This document shows, piece by piece, positions 48,001-60,000 of a DNA stretch of 64,000 bases. A model generated the notes under the pieces. It did no database searches and was not told the DNA's origin. It worked only from the letters and a program-made list of their open reading frames with translations. Positions within the stretch are counted from its first letter, which is position 1; each line of letters starts with the position of its first letter. The position numbers and the translations under genes were made by a program. This DNA comes from Chaenocephalus aceratus. Lineage: Eukaryota > Chordata > Actinopteri > Perciformes > Channichthyidae. The DNA lies in assembly GCA_023974075.1 (NCBI GenBank), contig CM043788.1, forward strand, positions 14,040,188-14,104,187, given 5' to 3'.

Positions 48001-51000
48001 AAAGCGACTTACATATATTCAGTACTGTGGACAATCCCCAAAGGAGCAATCTGGGGTGAAGCGTCTTGCCCAGGGACACAATGACATGCTGACTGCAGTG
48101 GGACTCAAACTTGCAAACCCCCTGATTCCAAGTCCAGCACACTATCCACTGAGCCACAGCCTCCATCAAACGATTTTTAGTTGGGTGTCTGAATCAGTTG
48201 CAAGTGCTGTAGCATTAAGAGGTATTCAAGGTCGGACAGGTCACACACTAACCACATTTTAAGTGGGATGCATGAAGAAAGAGGAAAATAAACGTCTACC
48301 TCACATCTTCAGTCAGGATTAAATGGGAAGTGATTGTTTAATTAAAAGAATTTGGCCAGGGCAGGACGATCCTTTGTGCCCAATCGGCGATGCAAAGCCA
48401 CAGATTTAAAGAGTTTTTCTGGAAATTAGTACAACCCCCTGACATGTTATTCATGGTTTGAAAGTGCTGACAATTGAAAGTTTGCAAAAGCCGGTTTCTT
48501 TTCAACTAATAGAAAACTGCGTTACCACAATTGAAAAATCCTGCCAACATGCTGCATTCAAACACTTTTGCACAAATCCGGGACTATTCAATATTTTCCT
48601 ACTTTCCTAATTAGTTTTTACTGCGAACTAATTGCAAATTCTGTCAACATATCATCACTTTCTATCTACCATTTAATAGGAGTGAGTCTCTCATTTTGGT
48701 CTCAACCCTTGTCTTTTTTACGAGCGAACATATCTCAGGCACTATTTTATGGTCATCTGGCATCCAGAATTTCATTTAATGATATAACTTCTGCTAACAC
48801 CTGGGACTAGATGATACGATATTAAATACAGTATATTCCCTGTTAGCCCAACAGCTGAAGTGATACATGTGTGATGAATGTTGTCTGTTGTCTGTCGCAG
48901 GTTGTCCGACAACATGGGATGATATCCGTTGCTGGAATCATGCTGAGGTGGGACAGGTGGTCAGCGTCTCATGCGCCAATGTCTCCCAGCTGTTTGCTAA
49001 TAACCAAGGTAAATACAAAAAAATCAAATGTAGGATGTTATTATTGTACTTTATGTATGTTGTGTACTTTTTAAGGGGATCTTTGTTATATTATCTTATA
49101 TTATTGTATGCATATGCCTCCTAACTGTTTTCTGTTAGTGTGATGCTTTTGAGGACTTCTAATTGTCATACATTGAAATTATGTTTTGTTTTTCAGAATT
49201 ATTATTATTATTCTAATATAATACTAATTAGCAAACCTGCCAACAGCCAAGCTGAATATATTATTTTCCCTTGTACAAGTGCATCAGCTCTATTTTTCAA
49301 CAATATTATCTGTTTTAAGGCCGTGTTGAATTTTGGGTTTGTCAAACTGGAGAAAAGAGTGGGATTTAGCTTTTTTAGGATAATGAACTTGTGCTCAGTT
49401 AATCCATTTTTCACTTACTGATCAGTAGAGTATATTTATATATCACTTGGGGCCGATGTTATGCTTTCACTGAGTGGTTTATGTAGACTGGATCTTTTTT
49501 TTCTGGACTTGGCTGCAGACAGCGCTGCTCTCCCCACTGTTTTCACGACCCCCACCCTTTTCAGACCACAGTCTCATCCAGCTCAATCCAATCAGTATTG
49601 ACCAATCACGTTTGAATGGGCTTTAGCTGAATGCAGGAAAACCAAAAGGGAACTTTCGAGTTCAAATGAAATCAATGGAACCATCAGCTATCAACAATTG
49701 AGCTTCAATTAGCTAGACATTAGCTTGTAAACCAGCTATCTGATCGCCTTTCAAATCCAGCTCCAGTCTTAAATGTCAGGTTTCTAATCAGACATAAAAA
49801 CCTATTGCCTGATACATGGAAAAGTATATCTGCGGGTTACACCCCAGAAACACAGCCCATTGCCCCCCGTGTTTTATGTTCTTCAGACCAATAGCCCATG
49901 AGTTCTGAGATGGAAAGATCATGATCTGGTTCATTAACTAACGAATTTTTGTTGCCTAAACCCGGAAATTAGGATGTGAGTCATGGTCTCCATCTTAAAT
50001 TGTGTACTATCTATTGCAGAAGCGATAGTCAAAATAATGTTATGGGGTATATGATTTAATTAGTGCTGTCAAAATTATCGCGTTAACGGCGGTAATGCAT
50101 TTTTTGAATTAATTGCGTTAAAATATTTAACGCATTTAACGCATGTGCAGAATGGCCCGCCCCATACATGCCACCAGTGGCAGCGCCAGGGTATGGCTGG
50201 GGTAGGCTACACCCATACCAAGAAATGGCTAGCCCCACCATGAAAAATGATGTTAAAGTAAGCAAAATAAAGTCTGCCAACTCGCGCGGAGTAAATTGCA
50301 CAGACAGCAGTTAGTAAGATTGATTTCAGTAGCCACGGTTTTGAAAACTTTTGTCACGTAGTGATCGTCTTCTCAATATAACATATTTGATAACGGCGTG
50401 GTGTTGTTGCAGGAAGTCCCGACGGAGAATACGTTTGCTGTAGTAGACAAGGGTGCACATAACTGGTACACAGGTTATGTGCGTAATCTGAAATGCAAAC
50501 CGTCACTTGTATCACAAAGCGCATTTGCGTACCGACGTACTTGTGAAGCTTTTCCAGAAGGCGGTTAGATAGATCACCGGACGACAGAGTCGGTCTCCGT
50601 GTGCTGTTAACGTCGGTCTGTACAACGGAATTGTTGTACAGACCCCCCCCCCCCCCCCCCCCCCCGACTTTCCTGAAGTACTCCCCCGTTGATAGAAATC
50701 AACACGTAATGAATTAAGACCCCACGGTTTGATGATTGATAGGTGTGTGGGTTGTCTTTCATTTTGACACGCAGAAAAAATGTTATAATAAACATAGATA
50801 CTGTATGTTAAATGGATATATCCGCCATCTTTCATTTATCTTTCCATTCCCACAACAATATACATAAATAAATGGCATATTTTGGACATAGTTCGAATGG
50901 TGATTAATCATGATTAATTAATTTTTAAGCTGTGATTAATCTGATTAAAAATTGTAATCGTTTGACAGCCCTAGATTTAATACAATGAAACATTTCTTAA

Positions 51001-54000
51001 TTTTAACTTTATTTATATACATACATAATTGTCTTTATTCCAGTCCTACCAATAGTTCCAAGTCAGTGTTGGTGAAAAAAAGTTCACAGAATAGTCAGTA
51101 GTAGGCACAGAGCATGTGCAGTACTGTATGTGGGATGATGGATGAAGAAATTATGCTGATTCCAACAGCAGTGAGAGTAAAATACACACACAGCAGTGAA
51201 AGTTAGACGTATACTCAACATGGTTCAGAACACTTAAGGAGGCAGGGGTTGCCGTTGACGACCTCATAACTCAATGCTAGTGGGTTCTTGGACCCCACTG
51301 GATTCCCGCCTCCACAGACACCCTGATAAGTTAAATCACTGTAGCGGTGGAGTTCGATCCAGTCCATCCAACAGGAGGCTGCATGCAGAGAAAAAACTGA
51401 ATTGGAAAATCAAAGAGTTCACTGTAAGAGCCAAGAGCATGAGAAAGGAATTTGGCGCTGCTTGTTAAGCATGGCGGTCGGAGCACTAGCGCCCTCCCGG
51501 TAGCCCCAGCCTTTAACCTCCATTCACATCCAGCGTTGGCTGCGGGCTCTACACGCTACGTTATACTGAGGCTAATGCAGCTGGATATCTGTAAACCCAC
51601 CCACGACTCAAACCCCCACACTCTGCTCGCTCTGTGAGTGCTAAAGGAGCCGGACAGGCATTTTCTCAGCAAGAAACAAAAATCTGTAATTTCACTGAGA
51701 ACTTTTCATCCTCTGTCTTGTAAACATGGATTCACAAAGAACTGGATGACCTTGTGTGCGTCATGAATGCTGTGGAGCTCGGTGAGATGAGTGAGCACGT
51801 CATGCTAACTGCAGGCCATGGTGGGAGAACATGGCTGCAAATATGCCTCATTTAAATGTATCATTTACCGCCTTCACCTGATTAGACTACTTTCAGTGTT
51901 ACCTAGAGCCCTTAGGAAAGTTAACAATACACTTTTGGTTTAATTATGTTAGAAGGCTAATCACAGAAAACATGTAGGCTACTGATATATTTTCAACTTA
52001 GCATGCTACAAGTTTACCACTGCCGTTAGCATAATAGCTTTCCAAGTTCACCAGCACAGTTTAGCATGTTTAAATCTTTCTGAATCCAATTGATACACTT
52101 GTAATGTTGCTATTTATTGTGGCTGTACAATCTTACAATCTGGGTTCAAATGAAGATAGGTTGTTTATTGTCACTGCATATTTTTGTATTACTTTAAAGG
52201 ACTCACACACAAACATGCTAACCCCACACATCAGCAGCTTATTTTCTTTTTCAAATACAGTAACTTTGTGTCACGTGAAGCTTTGATCAGTCAAGAAATC
52301 ATAGAAATACAATTTTTGGGGGACTTAAATCAGGATCACATTTGCCTTCTTCTCATTTATTTCCCTTTTTTGGTTGTGTAACAGAAGCTGTATTTGACTT
52401 ACAGTAGGATTATATTAATAGTTTTCACAAATGCAATAATTAAGAAGAGCTTCATTTATCCAAGAAGATTGTGAAAGTAATCAACCTTTTTTTAAATTGT
52501 CGAACCACATTTTTAACAATAAAAAGAGAGGAAAAACATAAAAGTAATGGTCATAGAACTTTTAACACACTAACGCTTAATTTGTATTCCCTCCCAAGAC
52601 CCACCCAGTGTCAGAAGAATGTTTTTGTCATCTGTCCTCCCCAAAGGAAGTGTGTGTCCAACCGCTCACATCATTAACAGGCAGATGGGGTTAACCCTAA
52701 CCCTAACCCTCATTGTGCAGCCCGATGAATCCTAATGAATAGCAGTAGAGTTATTTCACGTCTGATAAACTACTCTCGTGTTGTGATTGTAGTTCACCTG
52801 TAAAGGGAAAACAGGAGAATCTATAAGGGTGAATAGAGAGATTTCTATTATTATAGTCATCCCTGTGTCAGTCAATCTAAAAGACTTCATCAGGAAAGCT
52901 CCATATTAATTAATCTAAATGGCAACAAATGGAAAACAAATCAGCCATCCTACTTTATTTGCATGTTAAATGTGATGCTATTAAACAAACATTGTGTTTG
53001 TGCTGTCTCTTGTTGATTGAACATTTAAGGAATACTAAACCCCTAAATGACCATTTGTTTATCAATGACTAAAACCTCTGTTACCTTGAATTTGAGTTGA
53101 ACAATCAGATTTCTCTGGTCAAATGCTTACCCAACAAAGGCATTTTTGCTTAAAACTTACTATTTAACGGTTAAAATATCGGACGTTTTTGAGATTGTGT
53201 GCTTATACTGTAGTCTTAGCCTGCTCTAACCTGGCTCAGAAATATTAACGAAAGTCTGCAATCCCCGGGTCTAGACTTTCTAATGAAGGAAATGCCTAAG
53301 TGGTTTTCTGTGCCCTGTCACATTTCAGTTCTTCATTGTTTTGTCCCAATCATTTTGATGTTGAAAAAGGAAAGAGCCTTCAGATGTTGGCACGGACAGG
53401 ATTGTCCACATACTTGAGGTGACTATAATTCAGATAGTGGCTCTCAAGCAACATAAATGTTCCACAACAGATCCAGAAACGATGTTCAGTTTTCAGAACA
53501 ATCCATGGATTCCGATGTGGACAGTTTTTGGGATAATTTCTTTAACCGAAAGTAGTTGCTTTTTTCAAATGTAATTCTTCCATCATCCAAACTAAAATAG
53601 ATTTTCAATTTCCTGTCCAGTGAAGCTGGAATCACCAAGAGTCGTTAATCTTTTTCTCTTTCTGTTTACATTGCCTTGCCAACCGTCTGAAGTCCACCCA
53701 GCATTCCCAAGTCGGACTTTCTCCTCAAATTGGAATACTCGTTTTAGTGCTGTCTGTCAGTCATTTATTTAGTTTCCCCCTACACTACTTTTTGGGTGAC
53801 TGATTAGTGCCACTTCTCTCCCTTTTTACTGTTTTGGGTAATCCTCCTAGTTGTGTTTTTGTGTCGACATCCTAGGTTCCTCTGCCTCCCCTGGAGTCTT
53901 TTTGTTGGCAGATACCCTTCTGTCCTTGCCACTGAGAAGTGTATGTATATTTTTAGGTTACATCTACAGGAACTGCACCGAGGATGGCTGGTCTGATCTC

Positions 54001-57000
54001 TACCCCTCCTATGAGGACGCCTGCGAGTTCACAGAGTACGAAGAGACAGAACCAGAGGTAGCTATTTGAATGGATTACTACTGTGAAATATTCTACAGGG
54101 AAATAAACGGCACCATCTGTCAGTCCATTATCATCAGGTTTTTTGTCTGGTTGGCATTGTGTGAATATGTTAATGATACCAAAACATATTGATATACTTT
54201 ACAGCATCACTACTGGCGGATATTTGAGGACTAATCTTGTTTTTTCATAAAAATATTAATATTTTAAACAAGGAATTTTGATTACTAGCCTTCCAACACT
54301 CAGCCAATGATTTTGCTTGTAATGGTTAAGTAGTAAGGCCAAAGATGTACTCACAATACAGATATTATTTGAGGCAGTGTTAAAAAGATTATTTTTCTGA
54401 AGCATCAACAGGAACCTTCCTAAACTGTCAAAGCTGGAATAAAGTCAACAAAATGTCCTATTTTTAACATGAAAAACGGTCTCTTGCTGTTGAGGAAATG
54501 TTGACTTTCTATGTGAAGCAAAAGATTAAGAAAGCGATGTTGTACAAACTGTCTGGGAAGAGGTCAGGATGAATAATTAGAGCGCCTGTTCTCACTGCTT
54601 TTCCTAAGAAGAATGTTGTAAAATCAATCTATCTTATTACAAGTGCAAATCCTCTGTCAAAGGTGAACACAAATAGACTCGAAAATGTAATAACTTGTGG
54701 TGCAGTTTCTTAAAGTGAAGAATCGATTGTGGAGGGCATATTTAAAATTAATTCATAATTGATGCTCATGACAACATTTCACCTAGGGCCAGGGACAGCA
54801 CTGTATAACCTAACGCCAGCCAGAATGACCCTTACAAATCTTTTGTTTTGCATCCCATTGGAAATGAATGTGGCTGTGGCAGATTTACAAGGGCTACAAA
54901 TGACTTTACAGGAAGTTAGTAATCTTCGCATTCGAGAAATGTATTGAAGGTCCACTAATACTAGTGACAAAGCCAGATTTGTAAGCCTGCAATTATGGCT
55001 TTTCCTGCCCTAAACCCTAGCCCTAACCAATTTCATACAAGTGTAAGCTACATTTCACTTACTGTAGATCACACTGTTCAACTTAGTTTTCTCATAACAT
55101 TGATTAGCACTTAGGATGGGTTTGAATAGTGTGAGTGAGCAATTAACAGTTATTACGTACAATATATGCTAACATTTGTTGTTTTTTTGTTTGTTTTTTC
55201 AGACAACATACTTCTCAAACTTCAAACAGGTGTACACCGCTGGCTACGCTACCTCCCTCATCTCTCTTATATCAGCTATTTTTGTCTTCACTGTTTTCAG
55301 GTAAGACTGAAATATGTCTTTTTTTTTTTTAAAGCATGACCATGATTGAGCAGTAAGCTTAAATATGTGTATTATTGTAAGCATGATGACAAAGGTCAAT
55401 AACCTTAACAAAGTGAGGTTTAGTTTCTCTACAGTAAATGTAACCTAATGATTTTTGTTCCTGAACCTATCCAAACCATTTAAAACATAATACGTACTTA
55501 GCATTCATTTGAAACCGTTTTGAATACAGATTGGTACAGATAAAAATGCATTAACATAAGAGCCACTGTAGACGGCATATTGAAAAGTTATTATTTTTTC
55601 CCTGTATTTGAAGGACGCAGTTGTTTTCCCCTCAAAATATACTTGCTATACTTAAAGGTGGGGTATGTAAGTTTGAGAAACTGGCTCGAGGTACACTTTT
55701 TGTTATATTCCATGGAATGCTCTTAACATCCCGATAGCAATGAATATCTTAAGTGCTTTGACAAAAAATCCATACATTGTTTTTGGAGAAACCAGCTCGA
55801 GTGCGCTAGAATTTGAAAATACACAGCCGGAAAAAATCTGCCACTTCCTTACAGAGCCCATCCTCCAACACACACAATGCGCACTTGACCAATGAGGGCA
55901 CGAGATAAGTTTGTGCACAGATGGAAGGCTGACAGGCAGGTAGGTCATCCAGTTATTTTAGCCGGGCCGGCTCAGGTGATTGGTCGTGCTTTTTACAGCA
56001 CCACAGCTTCCACAGATGACATTTTGTATGTATTTTTTCTCAAAGCACTTAAGATATTCATTGCTATCGGGATGTGAAGAGCATTCCATGGAATATAACA
56101 AAAAGTATATCTCGAGCCGGTTTCTCAAACGTACCTCGGTTTCTCAAAACTCAAAACACAATGTCCAAAGCTACCAGGCTTACAAATAATTTCTTACATA
56201 TACCCTACATGTGTTTACAAAGATACCTCCTCTTAAGAAATGAAAAAAACGTTTTTTCTGCTTTCTCAGGAAGTTCCACTGCACCAGGAATTACATCCAC
56301 ATGAACCTTTTCTTCTCCTTCATCCTGAGAGCGAGCGCTGTCTTCATTAAAGATGGCGTTCTTTTTTCAGATGTAAACCTGGACCACTGCTCCATGTCCA
56401 CTGTGAGTGTGAAACCCCACTGTAGGTCCATTAGTGTGTCTATATTTACCCATGAAGGACTCACACAAATGTGAAACCATGGCTTCAATTCGATATAGAA
56501 AGAAAACCGCGTCACGCAACAAGTAGTTTTGTCCTGTATTCTAAAATCCAGCTTGGAAGGAAACACATAAAGCAGTAAAATGCTCTCAAGTCTCAAAAGT
56601 GAAGAGTGAAGATGAGGAGAGCGACGTTTTTGGTTAGGTAACACTTTCGGGAATCCAGGAATTGTGGTACTTTTAGATCAGTTAAAAAATTACAAGGAAA
56701 TAAAGTACTAAATATATAAAGAATTATAATTGAAATGAAAGGAAGGGAATCAGAGAGGAAAGAAGATGAGAAAAAAAGTTAAATGGGAAGAAAGGATAAA
56801 GAAAGAAATCAATATTTTATCTCAGGTGGGATGTACAGAATTAGGATTGATAGAATAAATCACAAAAACTTGAAACTAAATGACTTCTTTCATGTGAATA
56901 CAGTCTGTTGGTTGTTTGAGGAGGAAAGATAACCTGCATGTTGTTTTACTGGCACGAATCTCACAAACTCATAAGAGCTTATTATCGTATAGGCTTGACA

Positions 57001-60000
57001 TGCTGGGAGTGACTAAGCGGAGCCTGAGAGAGCATTAATGACAAGTGTTTCTCCTACTTTTCTGCATGGAGAGATGATAAGTGCCCCTCTTGTTTGGCTA
57101 TGAGGGACCAGCGTCAGCACATCACCATCACTGCTTTGGTCAAAAAGAGCCATCAGAGAGACAAGAAGACGAGACAACGCTGCTGTGCTCTATCTGAACC
57201 AAAAACAAAACTCAGAGGGAAAAGACAGGAAAATAGTGACAGGAAAATTGCTGAAAAATTTATCAGGAGATGGTGTTGTTTAGAATGAGATTTCACCAGC
57301 CAAACACTACATTTGGCCACACACATTGATGTGTTCATATCCTCATGCTTTTTCTCATGTAGTAAAGTAATTATTGTTTGAAATTATGAACTAAAAAGCA
57401 TTCATCTGATCTGCTTGTCTAAGTATGTTTTTATAACAGGAATCTAAAAAAGGTTATACTTAAGACATTACTGTAGTATCAACCGAAAGCTAACCTATAC
57501 ATCTCCTTTACAAGAACAATAAGTTAGCTCCTTTATTGTCCTCTACAGGGATCATCAGTTGGCTAACTTTTTGGCTAGCTTTAGCCTGAGTCCTTTAGCA
57601 TTATTATTATTATTATTATGCATCAAATGCATATTTAACACCTTTCACACGGTTCTCATTTCAAATGAAGCAGCTAGAGGCAATACTGAAATGTAATAAA
57701 ACTTTAACCAAATTCTTTCTTTTCAATAGAAGAGGGAATTAAATATAGATGGTTTATATATTTGTTTTCCCAATGCAGCAGTTCTGTTTAATGTGCATGT
57801 GATTTCATTGACTATACTGTCAGGTGTCAGGATGACTTGAGCTACATTCACAAGATACGCGGTAAAACAGCTAGTTTACAGTTAACGTTTTCATATACGT
57901 AACCAATCAGATAGAAGTTGAAAGAAGCGGCGCAAGTGAGGTAACCAGAAACATTACTTAAATAGCTGTGTTTCCCACAAGGCTCTGCATCCAACCTCGC
58001 TGTGAGCAAAGAGCAAACCGCTAATCATGTGAATGTAGCCTTAGAGTAATTTACTTACTTATGTTTAAGTTTAAAACCAATATGGCTAGTCAGAGAGAAA
58101 CATGCAATATTTTGGCATGACTAGTTTGAATAAACAGTAACCAATGAGGACAAAATGTACAGATTTATCATTTACCTTATAGGTAAGACGACCTGTTTGG
58201 ACGCCATGCTAAGCTTACACATCCTAGACAGATCTCTCTACTCTATACTTGCTTGAAACAATATAAACTAATTCATGAACTCTCTTGCCACCTCAATTTA
58301 TCTTACAGTGTTTCGTTGTGAATCACAGTCATGTGTTAAGCATAGCTATCCACTACCAACTCCTGAAAAAACTAAGCTTTAGTCTGCAGTTAGAACCAGT
58401 TGATGGAAAACATAATTCTCATTTAGTTATGCAACAATTCTAATGCAGTTGTTTTTTGCCCTAACCCTAACCCTCGTCCCACAGGCGTCCTGTAAATCAG
58501 CTGTGGCCTTTTTCCAGTTCAGTATCCTAGCCAACTACTTCTGGCTTCTGGTGGAAGGCATGTACCTGCAGACGCTGCTTGCTCTCACCTTTGTCTTCCA
58601 GAAGAAATACTTCTGGTGGTACATACTCATCGGCTGGGGTGGGCAATCTTTCTCTTTCACCTTTCAGTGTTTGCTTTAATTTTCTACCTTCCCTCCTCTC
58701 TCTGGTTCTTGTTAGAGCTCTGTGTTTTCTCTCTCTTAATGATAACACTGTGTTTGTATCTCCAAGGTCTCCCAACAACGATCATAATGGCGTGGATCCT
58801 CACTCGAAACTTCTACGATAACAAGGGGTGAGCTTCTGCGGGAGAAAATCTGAGAACATTTATAGGAGCAGAAAGGGTTTTCTAATGACTTTTACGCACA
58901 CCTGTTACATCAAAAACACTCAGAAGGGTTGAATGCTGACAAATTAGAGTTAATCTTTAGATAGTTCAGTTTAGCATTGCTTCTTATATTTCTAACACAC
59001 TGTTCTAGCTGAGGTTAGTGTGGTTTCGTGTGTTTTCGTGTGTGAAGTGTTGAGATGAACAAAATTGCACCCATGTAACCACCTTGTTTATCTCATTACT
59101 GTTGTGTGTCCCAGGTGTTGGGATGACACAGATGTGGCCTTCATCTGGTGGATCATAAAAGCTCCAATAACGGCATCACTACTGGTGAGTGCAGCACAGT
59201 AACAATGGGAGCTATTGAGGAATTATAAGAGTCCTCAATCTTGGATAGGGTCTGTATGACTCTTTGGCACTGGCTACTGGAGAAACGCATTTTGTGTTCT
59301 CATTAGATTTAACAAAAGCACAGAGTGCCAAGAAAGGCTTGTTATCTTTGTCTGTTAACAGCAACAACAGTGGACTTTGTTTTTCCCCAATTTGAAATGG
59401 GGTTGATTTTAGGGTTATACTGTAGGTAATGGCTGACAATAGACCATGAAAGATACATGTGCGACACCTCTTTGCTATTGGTTAAGGCTGCGACTTCACC
59501 AAAGTTTCCCAAAAGAACAACTCAACGCGATACAAGGTTCAAATTTGAAGTTGTTCAATTTCAACTGAACAAGAGGCAAATATTAGCCAATGATAATTTT
59601 GCGCATGTGTAACCATGCCCTCAGTGGGGGCCGAGTGGTTTTATTCTGCCATCAACAAAACAAAATAAAGAGTGGAACTTTTTCCCCTTTTTCATTAAAT
59701 GTTCCAAAGGTATGACTTAGGGCCAGACAATAACAATTGCTACAGTTGTAGCATATACTGTGTTGGCTTTGTGTTTTTCTTTAGGTCTTTCTTTGTTTCA
59801 TGTAGGTAAACTTCATCATCTTCATTAACGTGATCAGGATTCTGGTCCAGAAGCTGACATCTCCCGGTGTCGGTGGCAATGACACCAGTCACTTCAAGTG
59901 AGAAGAGATTACATTCACCTTCACTTTAAGATATGCACACACAAACACATTCAGGAACTTTATGTAACTTTATGTATTTTTCACGGGTATTCTTTTATTT

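Larger units (their letters stand above)
30192..48900 (+). other. Intron 2 (18.7 kb), transposon-rich
   Basis: GT-AG. 30192-32990, 34100-35980, 37010-37690 and 46500-47950 show no recognised element or gene. The rest holds the insertions listed separately. About half of the intron is recognisable mobile DNA. Confidence 0.75.
49009..53956 (+). other. Intron 3 (4.9 kb)
   Basis: GT-AG. Contains a hAT-type MITE (50061-50973) and a telomere-like repeat at 52692-52710. Nothing recognised in 49009-50050 and 51000-52690 beyond AT-rich sequence. Confidence 0.7.

Noticed and set aside
56291..56644. 117-codon minus-strand ORF
   Set aside because: Antisense shadow of receptor exon 6 and its donor region.
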